DNA of 64,000 nucleotides from Isoetes taiwanensis. Lineage: Eukaryota > Streptophyta > Lycopodiopsida > Isoetales > Isoetaceae. This document shows positions 22,588-35,339 of the stretch, in pieces. The notes under the pieces are model-generated. The model did no database searches, was not told the DNA's origin, and worked only from the letters and a program-made list of their open reading frames with translations. The stretch covers positions 906,116-970,115 of the forward strand of contig JAJEKV010000100.1 in assembly GCA_021234155.1 (NCBI GenBank). Direction: 5' to 3'. Positions within the stretch are counted from its first letter, which is position 1; the number at the start of each line of letters is the position of its first letter. The position numbers and the translations under genes are program-made.

Positions 22588-23649
22588 TCAATAAAGAGAT
22601 CTAAGAGCAACTCCATTGGAGCCATACGGTCTGTGCAACCTCAAATCTCTGTAGTTTGTAGGCATGCATGCCTGCAGATTGATGCTCTATAATACTCTGA
22701 ATTATAGCACGTTGAATGGAAAGAGGACTTTAGATGCATCAATCCAAGAAAAAGAGTTTTGGTTCATTTGGATGTAAGTCCTAACTCAGCTATTCATAAT
22801 GTGTTATTGCTTATACAGGAGACAACCAACCTCTTAGCAGAATATCTTAATTGGTTTCCATAGCATCTGGTATTTAGCACATTGCAAATTATAAGTGCAT
22901 GAAAGATGGAACATCTTCTAAATATGATGTAAGACACCATGTTAAACACAATCTAACTGATTGCTTCCTTGTCTATTAACGCAACTAGATTTTAGCCTGC
23001 TAGGTCATCCCTTCACCTTGCTAGCTTGTCTGGTTAGACAACCTCCTTCTTTTAGCAAAATAGCTTAATTGGTTAACTCTGTGATTGGCGGCTTCAGGGA
23101 TCTAAGGGATGGCTTGCTTGTTGATTAAAGCAACTCAGCTCAAACGATCTAGCTCCCTTCGCCACCTAGGCATTCCTACAATACTGCGCAACTTCAAGAT
23201 TTACATTTACAACACAAATTCGTCTCTTCCTAACGGCAAGATAGAATAATAACTAATCTACGAATATCCATAATTATATTAATAATCTGTTACATTTGGA
23301 AGGAACATGCCGAAACCAAATAGAGACCAAGATGCACTAACCAAAGACAAAACAAATAAATGATGAATCCACAAAATTTTACACACCTCAAACTACTCGC
23401 GCCTCGGTACTTCTTACGCAATGAAAAAACCACTGCCCAAACATACCCAGACCAGGGCCTACATGGAAAAAGCACTGAAGAAGATCGAATATTGGGAACT
23501 TGCGTTTTTCTCTTAGAATAATACCTGGTAGATTGGGTTCTATGCGCAGTATGGTCTTCAGACAATGCTGCATATCATTGGAGTTTACGACAAAACATAG
23601 CTCCACAAATGTTATGCAAAAAGGGAACCATAGCACCAATCATATCTAT

Positions 23650-24050
23650 CAGGAGCCCGCCGCCTTAGCCGAAACAATGACCATCCATGTTGAAAAAAAG
23701 GGGAACATATCGATTATTAAAATAGAGCCGACAAAAATGGAGCGTAACAAATTGCAATTATTAGCATCTCCAAACCTCACTTTTGCACGGATAAAAAAAA
23801 ACTTGGCCTGAGAATCATCGGATGCGCCAGAATGGAAAGAAGATTTTGCTTCAGCTTCATCGGCGTTATCCCGCTCAAAGCAACAGAGCCGCGACAGATT
23901 ATAGCTTAAAAACACGACAGAAAGGAGCAAGATTAAGAATCTGATATGTCGATGACCTCCCAAATACAAACCAGGAGAAAAATCTCGCCTAAAAATGATG
24001 GGGGTCCATCCATGGCGCATTCGAAAATAGAAGAAACTATCGCCCAAGGT
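23650..24050 (-). CDS. possible first exon with one membrane segment
   Basis: An open minus-strand frame contains RFLILLLSVVFLSYNLSRL followed by an acidic stretch (FERDNADEAEAK), which could be a type II membrane anchor and stem. Further along the minus strand, 23525-23570 has an open segment ending CTACCAG before GTATTA, a plausible splice donor. I do not recognise the protein, and the open frame alone is weak evidence. Confidence 0.25.
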
Positions 24051-24239
24051 TCAAAACACAGGAGGGCGACTATTCAATTCTTCGTATCCTTCAATCCGGC
24101 CAGAGATCGTTGTGCATTCATGCTCGAGAGCCACAGGCATTGCTCGCAAGGAAGGAGTCCCGCCACTTTCCCTGACGTGGCGAAATAAACAATGGTAGGG
24201 AAGAAATGACCTTCAAAATTAAATGCAATATTAATATAA

Positions 24240-24446
24240 TGTGCCACCTCATCATGTGGCATTTATTGCTATCAAATTATGTGGCAACATCAGGGCCATT
24301 CATCCTGCACGTTCGACGGCTTAGATCAAAAGCCCCAAATAAGGGGGGTGTTTGGGGTGGATTGAGGTGGCTCCACCAGGGCCGTCGGATCTCAGATCTG
24401 GACGGTCCAGGCGGCGACACCAAAATCTCTATATACATTTGGTACA

Positions 24447-24536
<90 letters not shown>

Positions 24537-24540
24537 AGTT
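24240..24540. repeat. dispersed repeat family, copy 1, with (TA)n core
   Basis: It starts near GCCACCTCATCATGTGGC. It continues through TTCGACGGC and AAAAGCCCCAAATA, carries one roughly 95-bp module (24356-24449: GGTGGATTGAGGTGGCTCC to GGTACACTT), then a pure TA run to about 24534 and ACAAG. Copies occur at 31320-31855 and 42345-42830. The apparent proteins here ([13 protein letters not shown] and poly-YI) are translations of the repeat and not genes. Confidence 0.8.
24450..24534. repeat. (TA)n microsatellite, about 85 bp
   Basis: An uninterrupted TA dinucleotide run lies inside copy 1 of the dispersed repeat family. Confidence 0.95.
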
Positions 24541-27500
24541 TTTGTACTATCAATGGGTCTATCAACTATGGTTTATGAATATCTGGGAATAAAATACGAG
24601 TTATTAATAGAGTTGGGTAACTTAGAATTGAGTTAGATGTCATCGGTAAATGATAAAATCCTGTTTGTTCAAGTCAAATTCAAGTATCATAATCTACTGA
24701 TTTATTGTCATCATATCCTCTCGCACAAATGGTTGTATGCATCTAGTTAAAACTAAATTCCTTGACTAATAGCCATTCAATGAAGCTCGCCATCGTTTAT
24801 TAGAACTTCTTGCTGAAGACTCGAGTTAAATTTGAATTAAATTAAAAGAATTTTGTACCAAATCGACCGGTCATTTATGATCGAATTTGTATATGAGGAA
24901 TTTACGATAAAGATTTTGGCACGGAGTTTTATTTGTCTATGTTAATGATCCTATTGGGTTAGACAAATAAGGAAGTCAAAGTTGTCCACCACGAAGTCGA
25001 ACTAATACAACAGTGTAAAACATTTGCGGACCCCATGCGAAAGTTCCCTAATGTAGAAAGTTTCCTAATTTTGTCAAATGATAATTTTTTTTAACAAAAT
25101 GTTTGAGATACGCGCGACATGTAATTTTTACGCAATGCAAAACACTCTGCGGGACATTTCATGCATCTTCTTTTCAAAAGAACCTCTTACGACTTACGAC
25201 AATCTAGTCGAAATAGAGAAAAACTTCTCTCTAGTTCTACATGAGGAGCTAAAACAACAATGGCATAGATAGCAAATGATGGAATAAATTAAAATAACCT
25301 GAGCTCAGTCATAGTTGGGATTTGAACATGTTAACTGCTTGGAAAATTAGGGGTCTAGTAACTAGATTAACCAGATATTAAAAGATGCATGCAAAATAGA
25401 CCATGCAAAAAATGGGGTAAAACCATTAAGAACGTGGGATTATAACATTGAAATATAGAGCACGTGGTTTGATGACGAGTGCTTTTGCTTGATATTTCAC
25501 TGATGATGCAACTAGGGAATAAGGGAGGCCATTATTTTTTACTAAATAAAGTAACTAGAATCAATGTGGAACACTAGATTTCAGCGAGTCTAACTACCTC
25601 CACAATAACTATCTAAAATTTTTCATCATGTGGCTTCACTTCCAATTATAGATGCATTAAAGTTGTAGGGTCCTATGTTTTGATTATGGAACCTTTGAGT
25701 TATTGTCTCGTATGTAGTTAATTTCATTAAGCCCCGCAGGGAACTTAATGACCATTAAGTTCAAGATAAACATTAGATATAATTGTTTCACATGCCTTTT
25801 GGCTAACATACCCTTAGATCACTTGATATATAAATTTACTCCACTTCCATGTTTCTACATGCATTAAAATGTTCAGAATCTATACTTGTAGGCAAAGCAA
25901 TATCACAACCTTCGATGCATTTAACCGTGAAGACTATATTGGATTTGCCAATATTAATTAAGGTCTAGTGCATTGCAAATCTAATCGGTACAAAAGGACA
26001 TATCTCTTGAAAAGCTTGTAACAACTTTATACGCTCACATAACTGCATCAGAGCTACACAATGTAACTGCATTAGAGCTAAACAAAGTTTTTTTCACAGA
26101 TTCGAGACCATAGATTACCTCAAGTACAGGACTGGATCAATCTCTCAATCTCTGCCTTGCATATAATTTATATTCTCCACTCCAGAACTGTCATGGTAGC
26201 TTGAACTCAAAGGAAGATCACAAGATAATATTATCTGCGAATTTCCTTCAAACATAGCCCATCTTAAGCTAATCCGGTGATCTGCTTTCAAGCTACAGGC
26301 TCTGCCAGAGCTGACAACAACCACGTTATTTTAACTCTTATTGGGCGAGGCCCATCAATATTTTCATGTGGATTGCACCATAAAAGAGACACTTAGTCCT
26401 TGAAAATTATACTCATTAAACAACAAGCAGTTACAGGCTAATGGGATATTAGCTGAGTATTCATAGTAAAGCAAGCCCAAACTTAAAGGCAGGGATAGTA
26501 TTCAAACAAAGCTTATTAAGGCATCCATGAAACAATGTCCTCTTGCGCCAGATTTATTTAGAATACCTACAATCAAAGTTGCCAATTAAGAACACAACAG
26601 CAAATGGAAATTAGCATTTCCTGTGATATATCCAAATTGAAATTAGCATTTCCTGTGATATATCCAAATTGGCAGATTGTTGAGCAACAAAAGCAACAAC
26701 CTGATTGAACTTAGAAATATTGCACCAATAACAAACACATTTTCTTTATTTTAAAGCATTATTGCTACCAATTTGGGAAATATATGCCTAATTTATTTTT
26801 AGATCTTCCTCTTGTCCAACGCATGCTCTGGCACAAAAAATAGAGGTTGTTTACGGGAGTTACGGCCATGATTCTAATTAGCTCTAAAATTGAGACAAAT
26901 GTATTTCCATTTATTTGACATGCTTACCTTAGATATTTCAAAAATATGCACCTAGCATCATTTGTGGAACTCCCATTGACCTCTCCAACGAAGCCCCTTG
27001 CGCTAAGAATGGGGCTTCCCTAAAACATTTATACACATCCTTCTTATCTGCTGCTGCAAGTAAACCAGGTTTTAGTTTTCTATGAAGAACTCAAAGTGAA
27101 GTTTTCTTTGAAGTTTCCTTTAATTGGATGAAGTGGCATATATGTGACTAAGTTGTATAATCAAATAAGGCGACACCAACCCCAACTTATACCTTTCACG
27201 AAGGCAAAACCCCTGTTTGCATAGACTGCAATCAACGTGGCAACCTGCAAACATAGAATACCTTTTAGCATGTCTCTAGATTATCTTGAAGCTAGTGAGA
27301 TTTATACCAGTTGAACTGCTATAACAGCTGCAAGAAGGAGAAAACTGGGATGCTCCACAAAAGATTAACTCCTTGATCTTGTCACAAATATTAAAGACTG
27401 CCTTATTATGCTGACTTATATTCTACACATCTGCAAAACACATATTAAAACAATCACGTAGTCCAAAGTACCCAGCACTCACATCGAGCTTCCTTCTACA

Positions 27501-27640
27501 ATCTCCACGGTTCTCAGTGAAGGCATCTTTTGGAATACATGCAAAGTCTCATAGCCAGAAATAAGGCAATAATGAAGGCAGTATTTGAATTTGGCATTTC
27601 CCTAAAAATTTTCAGGGCTTTATTTACCTGTCCACTGCCA
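24540..27640. other. no gene recognised
   Basis: AT-rich DNA without a convincing coding frame or RNA gene. A 30-bp direct duplication built on GAAATTAGCATTTCCTGTGA occurs near 26608-26670. The stretch from about 25.9 kb may be introns or 3' flank of the minus-strand DPH6-like remnant. Confidence 0.3.
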
Positions 27641-28020
27641 ACAATCAGAGAATTCTATGAAACATCTGGTTTAGGCATTCCCTCATAAATGTCAAAGTGT
27701 AAGGCATCGTTGAGATGGGAGCTTTATTGCTTCCAGTGCAGTAAAGCAAGAGCTCCAAGAAATGCACAGGATTGATTGTGGGCAGATTCAAAAGCATATT
27801 TAACTCAGATGACTTACGTGAGGAAGTTCCAAAGAAGATACATTGAGTAAGATATATGATCCATTTCAGCATAGCCCAAACCAATAAAATTGACACAACA
27901 ATGAGAGAGAGATAATATTTTCTTTAATAAATCTGTAAGCTTACCAAAACATCCAACCAAGATAGATTTGCATCTGTAAGAACTTCTGTAAGCATGTTTA
28001 AGCCACATAGAATTGCCTTC
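27640..28020 (-). other. possible further DPH6-like C-terminal exons
   Basis: Downstream on the minus strand, a segment ending GGATGTTTTG before GTAAGC reads LCGLNMLTEVLTDANLSWLDVL. A later stretch contains an AFLGALALLHWK-type frame. Their order fits the end of the DPH6-like gene, but sequence similarity is not clear enough to assign them. Confidence 0.3.
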
Positions 28021-28232
28021 TGAACTTCAACATTGGAAGGTGAATCTTCAACTTTAAGTTGCCTATCTCAAAGATTGGAGGTAATGACTCTTGTCCGATC
28101 TTTGCAGCTGAAAGAGATCAAAGCTTGACAAAACTTTCCATACACCATAATGCTATTTGATGTAGGGCAAGTAAAGCTTGCTTCTATGTGGTCTATTACA
28201 CGCTTTTTAGTGCATGTCAACAAATTCTTTAC

Positions 28233-29124
28233 TGGATAACCATTCTTTACATCTTCTGTTTCATCTGTCAATGCTGGACACCAAAGCAGTGGTTTCACTT
28301 CAACCATAGCCCTGTGTAGAAAAGAAGCAAACTGCTAAAGAGGATACCAATTATATGCAAAAAAATAGAGACTTACGCTTTCAGCAAAGATGAAACTTGC
28401 ACAAATAAGACAAGCATAGACAGAAGCTCTGGTGCAATTCCAAAATAGTTATGTAATTCCCCTTCTATTTCTCTTCTTTCTTCTGCAGTTGTCATTAAAG
28501 ACCAGTATATGACAAGAGAAGCTGCATTAGAAGCTAACGTAATGCCAAAAGCTTGCGCTACTGCATCACAGTTCTTGAGTGTTGTTGACATCTCACAATG
28601 CACCGCCAGAAATCAATACCATTGTTGGAGGATCAAGACCAAGCTGACCAGCCATATATAATAGATTTCCTTCCAAAGTGGCCTGCAAAGAAGTTTATGG
28701 AATGAGAGAAGACCTATGTTGATGAACAGCAGCATGAATCTGAGATCTAAGCTTCCAAACTTGTAGGTTAAGAAAACATGCTGCTAAAGAGAGGATACCA
28801 ATTATATGCAAAAAAGTAGAGACTTACGCTTTCAGCAAACATGAAACTTGCACAAATAAGACAAGCATAGACAGAAAATTCCAAAATAGTTATGTAATTC
28901 CCCTTCTATTTCTCTTCTTTCTTCTGCAGTTGTCATTAAAGACCAGTATATGACAAGAGAAGCTGCATTAGAAGCTAATGTAATGCCAAAAGCTTGCGCT
29001 ACTGCATCACAGTTCTTGAGTGTTGTTGACATCTCACAATGCACCGCCAGAAATCAATACCATTGTTGGAGGATCAAGACCAAGCTGACCAGCCATATAT
29101 AATAGATTTCCTTCCAAAGTGGCC
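28233..29124 (-). pseudogene. DPH6-like (diphthine-ammonia ligase) RidA-domain exons
   Basis: Plant DPH6 joins an ATP-pyrophosphatase domain to C-terminal RidA/YjgF-like domains and finishes diphthamide on eEF2. The minus-strand exon beginning at 29124 reads ATLEGNLLYMAGQLGLDPPT, then, one frame over, EMSTTLKNCDAVAQAFGI and VIYWSLMTTAEERREIEG, ending CTGAAAGC before GTAAGT (28828). A second copy occupies 28683-28377. The next exon (28311-28233) continues in frame as AAMVEVKPLLWCPALTDETED. These match the GLDPPT, NCDAVAQAF and VEVKP landmarks of the RidA part. The frameshift between ISGGA and EMSTT is present in both exon copies, so it predates the duplication or is a shared consensus error. 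No convincing PP-loop (SGGKDS) is seen upstream. I read a decayed or partial gene. Confidence 0.6.
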
Positions 29125-29201
29125 TGCAAAGAAGTTTATGGAATGAGAGAAGACCTATGTTGATGAACAGAAGCTTCCAAACTTGTAGGTTAAGAAAACA
29201 T
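28332..29201. repeat. tandem duplication (about 449 bp) of a DPH6-like exon
   Basis: Units 28332-28780 and 28781-29201 are nearly identical. They differ mainly by an 18-bp gap that removes part of PELLSM coding in one unit and a longer gap near the unit boundary. Each unit holds the whole RidA-type exon with its splice sites. Confidence 0.88.
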
Positions 29202-31319
29202 ATTAAGCATGGCTGAACTTCATAAATGAAGTAGTTCCATGTCTGCACCTGCATGAAGATCACTATGGTTAGGCAAGGAGCAATCTCTACCATGCTTGCA
29301 TGAAAAAAAGAGGGCATGCTTGAATCATACAGAAATTATGGCCCACATCTAGTTGCCAACAAAATCTGATTTTGGCTTTGATGCTATGACCTTCTACTGT
29401 CACACAGATTTACAACAGCAAATTTGAAGAGCTATAACTTCCCAACTTGTAGCTCTGTTTTTCAAGTGTAAATACATTTTGGAAACGACACAAGTTGCCC
29501 TACAAAGTGTGTAAGAGGCATGTTTTCCAAAATTGAAGCTCAAATCACTTAAAACTTGTATTGAACTTCTGTTGTCACAAATTTACAGCAGCAACTTTGA
29601 AGATCGATAACTTCCTAACCGTAGCTCTGTTTTTGATGTGTAACTACATTTCGGAAATGGCACAAGTAGCACTATAAGGACATAGAATAACAGTGGACAA
29701 GACAGAAACTTTAGCATCATTAAACGCCCTCTTACAGATTGCGGCCTACAATTCCAGAAGCACATCTATCTGATGCTCCTGGCTATATATTCAAATGCCA
29801 TGGAGTCTGTAACAAAGCTTGAGCAAGCTCAACCTCCCTTGCATCGTATCAATAAATGCAAGATCCAGGATACCTGACTAATAAGCCTATGAAGGTAGTT
29901 GACAATTGTAGTGATAGATAGGCAACGTACCTTAAGGATTTTGGATCTTTGTAACCCTAAACCTCAGCATGTAGCATAACAGGGCAGCTCACAACTAGAA
30001 AGAGGTCGAAAATGCAAGTCCAGCATAGAAGAATCATCACAAAGATTACGATAAGAAAATAAGCTTTACGTACAGGGCAACAAAGAGGAAGATCTGTTTC
30101 AGACCTGGAAATGTTGGAATGCAAGCCGGTCAGAAAAAAATGGAAGTATATAGTTATGCATTCCATAAATTCTATTTTATTCATTAAATCAGGTTTGGAG
30201 ATTACGCACTTCAAGTCCTCCATCATTCCAGTGTTCATTAGCTGCCATTCTTATTTCTGTAGTTGCAATGTCTCCAATTCCCTACATATGATACCACACA
30301 ATAAACTTTGCAATCCCTTAGATAGAGGCATACAATAAACTTGTGCAACTGTACAACCGTGTGTACAAAAGGAAAACCAAAGCAAAACCAATGCCTTACC
30401 ATAGTATCCTTCTTATCCGCTGAACCTTTGCTCTAGCCTTCATATCAAGCTTTTCAGCATCCTGGCATGCCCGAGCTAGTTATAGAAATCTATGGAACGT
30501 TAGATTCACATCCTGGCATGCCCGAGCTACAGCCTTTTGACATCATCGACTCTAAAACCCAGAATATAGATTGGATATAAGAGTCATAAATCACCTAAAG
30601 CCATGTATCCAAATTTGCATCCAGCATATCCGACTGGCATGTTATCGCCATGAGCAAGGCTCTGTGGGCCAAAAATCTGGCAACAGTCATCAACGACTTT
30701 GATAAGGCAAAACGACACGTCAAAGCCAAAATACCTCTTTTCAGCTAAACCATTAAACAGATCCTCTAGTGGCTGCCAGAATGTGGATATTCTGAGACCT
30801 GAATCCCCTGTTTTGCAAAGATATTAAAACCCAAATATGAAATGGTTCATTCCGGAAGTTAAATTAGCTGAAGCTTGTGGATGAAATCCCCGAAGACGAT
30901 CCTTAAAGCAGAAGCTGAGGCCGAAAATTGAAGGCAAGATCTAGTTTCTAAGCTCCATAAACAAATCCTGTTATGCTTCCCTAGTTCTGCCACAGCCGAA
31001 CAACAATCGCCAGAGCTCATAAGCGGAAATGATGCAGCCACTCGAACAACCGATTAGATGTTAAAAAAGACACCGAGATGGGCGGCCAAAATGGCCGGAA
31101 AGAATCCGACCATGGTTGCGGGAGACAGGAGGAGCAATGCCGAAAGTAAAGTTTTGGAAAACACTAGGGCAAAAAAAATGGAAAAAAAAAGAAACCACAA
31201 CATATTATGTGCCGCCACCTCCTACCTTGCATTTAATTTCGATGATCTTTTTATACGGCCAAGATCAAATCCCTAATCTTTTTATACGGCCAAGATCAAA
31301 TCCCTAATATCGACGGCTT

Positions 31320-31320
<1 letters not shown>
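29202..31320 (-). other. upstream part of the DPH6-like locus, unresolved
   Basis: Short exon-like minus-strand segments occur (for example near 30395-30440, ending ACTATG before GTAAGG). No ATP-pyrophosphatase motif could be confirmed. A leader-like stretch at 30859-31041 could be 5' untranslated sequence. Short tandem duplications lie at 30463-30530 (CATCCTGGCATGCCCGAGCT twice) and 31248-31308 (TTTTTATACGGCCAAGATCA twice). Confidence 0.25.
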
Positions 31321-31855
<535 letters not shown>

Positions 31856-31899
31856 GGTTCTACTATGAGGGACTGCACAAATTCGACTGGAAGCCAATG

Positions 31900-32453
31900 C
31901 AAAGTCATTCAATGAAGATTCTATAAGCATTTTCCTAGATTCTTTATGATTTTTTGAAGATTTTATGAAGATTCCCTTATATCTCCTATGTTCACAAAGA
32001 TTCTTTTTAGATTCTTCTAGATTTCCAAAGATTATGCCAAGATTCTTCAAGATTCTATGTAGATTCTCCCAGATTCTCCAAGATTTTATGAAGATTCCTC
32101 TAAATTTCCTTATATTTCCCTAGATTCAGAGAAGTTCTCTTGATATTTCCCAAGATTCCCTCTAGATTCCCTAAGATTTTATGTAGTTCTATTGAATTCT
32201 CCAAGATTTGATGAAGATTCTCCTAGATTCCTTTAGATTATAGGAAAATTCTCCATGATTCTCCAAGATTCTATCATGATTTCACTAGATTCTCAAGCCT
32301 TTAGAAAGATTCCCTTAGATTCCTAAAGATTCTCTTAAGATTCATCTAGATTCTCTAAGATCCTATGAAGATTCCCTTAGACTTTACATGATTCCATCAA
32401 GATTCCTCTAGATTTTTAAAGGTTCTATGAAGATTCCCTTGGATTCCCTTAAT
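31900..32453. repeat. GATTC quasi-periodic array 1
   Basis: AGATTCC/AGATTCT words recur roughly every 10-25 bases for over 500 bp, separated by variable words such as CTCTA, CCCTTA, TATGAA and CTCCA. No fixed long period is visible, so this is a degenerate short-word satellite. No coding frame. Confidence 0.85.
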
Positions 32454-34262
32454 TTCCCAAAGATTCTCTCGCGTGATTTCTATAGGCTCCACGATCGGTG
32501 GGGGCTGGCCGTCATTGACTAGGCACTACGGGGGGTGGTGCATGATTTGTATATATTGGGATGTTTTCGCATTTTATATGATTAGCACGGTTTGTCGGTG
32601 ATTCTTCGCCACCGGTTTTCCCTCGAAAACCCTTGGGGGGGTTTTTAATCAGGCGGCAAGAATCCGCTTTGCGTTTTGTATTGGGTCCCATAGACCAGAT
32701 TGGTCTCGTGGACGATAAAAGTACCTTCCTTCCTTCCTTCCTTCCTTTGATTTTCCAAAGGTTCTCTTGAGATTCCTTTGATTCCCAAAGATTCTCTTTG
32801 AGATTCCCATAGATTCTATAAAGATTACTCTAGATTCTCCAAGATTGCATCAAGATTCCTCTAGATTCTCTATGTATTTATGAAGATTCCTTGGATCCCC
32901 TCGATTCCTATGGATTCCCTTTAGATTCCCTAAGATTCTCTTGGTATTCCTCTAGATTCTCTAAGACCTCTGACGATTCCCCAGATTCCTATAAATTACT
33001 ATGAATTTCGTAAAATTCTAATATTCCAAAAGATTCTTAGTGTTCGATCACGTTGGCTACAATTGCGTTTAAATAGTGTCAAAGTACCACTCATTGGAAA
33101 GCTCGGCGAGAGGAATCAATGCGGGTGGCTCCCACCTTCATCAGACCCCTCTACCGCAAGCACGTGGCTTTGAAGGCGATTAAACAAAAGGAAGCTTCCT
33201 AGAAAGTCTAATCATAAATATTTTGCCACCTCATCACTTTTTTTTATTAATGAGGGTGACATCTTTTTATTAATGAGGGTGACACCTCACCTCCTTTTAA
33301 AAAAAATCAATTTAATATTAAAAAGTTAATGGCTAGGATTTATGCTCACCTTCCCAAAGATTCTCTCGTGATTTCTATAGGCTCCCTGATCAGTGGGGCC
33401 TGGCTGTCCGCTGACTAGGCACTACGGGGGTGGTGCATGACTGTATATATTAGGATGTTTCTGCATTTTATATGATTATTAAGCGGTTTTTGTCGGTGAT
33501 TCGCCACTCGGTTTTCCCTCGAAAACCGCGCCGGGGTGGGGGTTTTTAATCGAGGCGAGAATCCAAACTTTGCGTTTTTGTATTGGGTCCCATAGACCGA
33601 TTGGTCTCCGTGGACGATAAAAGTACCTTCCTTCCTTCCTTCCTTCCTTCCTTTGATTTTCCAAAGGTTCTCTTGAGATTCCCTTTGATTCCCAAAGATT
33701 CTCTTGAGATTCCCATAGATTCTATAAAGATTACTCTAGATTCTCCAAGATTGCATCAAGATTCCTCTAGATTCTCTATGTATTTATGAAGATTCCTTCA
33801 GATCCCCTCAGATTCCTATGGATTCCCTTTAGATTCCCTAAGATTCTCTTGGAATTCCTCTAGATTCTCTAAGACCTCTGACGATTCCCCAGATTCCTAT
33901 AAATTACTATGAATTTCGTAAAATTCTAATATTCCAAAAGATTCTTAGTGTTCGATCACGTTGGCTACAACTGCGACGAAATAGTGTCAAAGTACCACTC
34001 ATTGGAAAGCTCTCGACGAGAGGAATCCAATGGCGTGGCTCCCACCTTCATCCGACCCCTCTACCGCAAGCTACGTGGCTTTGAAGGTGATTAAACAAAA
34101 GGAAGCTTCCTAGAAAGTCTAATCATAAATATTTTGCCACCTCATCACTTTTTTTTATTAATGAGGGTGACATCTTTTTATTAATGAGGGTGACACCTCA
34201 CCTCCTTTTAAAAAAAATCAATTTAATATTAAAAAGTTAATGGCTAGGATTTATGCTCACCT
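32454..34262. repeat. 897-bp tandem duplication
   Basis: Unit 1 is 32454-33350 and unit 2 is 33351-34262. Each runs from TTCCCAAAGATTCTCTCG, through a retroposon-like segment with a TTCC tail (about 32600-32745 and 33500-33652), a GATTC array and a block beginning GTTCGATCACGTTGGCTAC, to GGCTAGGATTTATGCTCACC. Many differences between the units fall at CAG/CTG trinucleotides. Confidence 0.9.
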
Positions 34263-34590
34263 TTTGATCTAACGGTTAAGATCTGCTACACCAAAGTCAC
34301 TTTAAGGGACCTTCCTTGCACCTTCCTCACAAAAAATCAAGGGCTAGGATTTATCCTCCCCCTTTGATCCAACGGTCCGGGGATGTGGTGCATGCCCCCA
34401 TGCATGACCCATGCATGCCTCCATGCATGCCCATAAGGAATGGATGGCCCTGATGCTGCCACCTCACTGGCCCCACCTTAAACGGACGGCATCCGGGCAT
34501 GTATGAATCAAACACATTATATAGAAAAGTTTCATGATATACCTTTATATATATAACTGATATATATATACAAGTATTTGTACTATGAGG
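33955..34590. repeat. dispersed repeat family 2, copy at 34 kb
   Basis: It runs from the GTTCGATCACGTTGG block through CGACGAGAGGAATCCAATGG, CCACCTCATCAC, AACGGTTAAGATCTGCTAC and GCATGCATGCC-type runs to TATATATATACAAGT. Matching copies are at 60750-61345 and, in part, 43925-44190. No convincing protein is encoded. Confidence 0.8.
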
Positions 34591-34860
34591 GAGTGTACAA
34601 AGTCAAATGTACGTACATTGGGAAGTATAGATTTCCCAACATTCTATAAGGTTTCTAAATTCACCAAAATTTAAAACTACCCAATAATCTAGAGAGATTC
34701 TATAAGATTCTACGAGGTTTTCTAGGAATGTATTAAGATTACCCAAGATACTGCGAGTATTCCTTAATATTATAGCAAGATTCCTTGAAGAAACTCGTAC
34801 ACACACTACAAAGCACACCCTAGAGGTAACGTTCTCGCATGTTTGCATTACGAATGTGGT

Positions 34861-35134
34861 TAAAATGCTTACAAAGATGTTACCACCCTCGACTTCTGTT
34901 GCGGGCATAAGTTAGTGGAAGTGGTTATACTACAAAATTGCGGGCACTACAAAATTGATTGGTAGTTTGTGCTGTAAATGTTTATGAAGATTTTATCACC
35001 CTCGACTTGTGTTGCAGGCATAAGTTAGGGCACGTGGTTATACTATGATGGATTGTACAAAATCGCCTGGTAACATGTGAATAAAATGTTTATGAGGATT
35101 TTTATCATCCCTAACTTGTGTTGCAGGCATAAGT
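34861..35134. repeat. minisatellite, unit about 107-114 bp
   Basis: Three units start at 34861, 34975 and 35082. Each holds a CACCCTCGACTTGTGTTGC-type word and GGCATAAGTTAG, and the first two also a GTGGTTATACTA word. Immediately after, 35150-35340 contains a second two-copy repeat built on TTTCACATG...AAAGCTT..TACTTGTA and GAACACCAAAA. Confidence 0.75.
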
Positions 35135-35339
35135 ATAGCGTCTAATAGCAAGGGTCATGCTAATCCCAAGATTTCACATGTAGTGAAAGCTTCTACTTGT
35201 AGAAGAACACCAAAAATTGTGTTCTAACGCCATGTTTTCCTTATGCTTATGCTTACCCTAATGTCATATTTCACATGCATCAAAAGCTTGTACTTATAAA
35301 GGAACACCAAAACTTGCATTCTGATGCTAAGTGTTCAAT

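Noticed and set aside
23052-23110. tRNA-like word TAGCTTAATTGGTTAAC on the plus strand
   Set aside because: A plausible A box, but no good B box at the right distance and no cloverleaf pairing.
24206-24636. Long frames rich in alternating Tyr-Ile on the plus strand (also 31566-32050 on both strands)
   Set aside because: They translate (TA)n microsatellites and the 95-bp repeat module, not genes.
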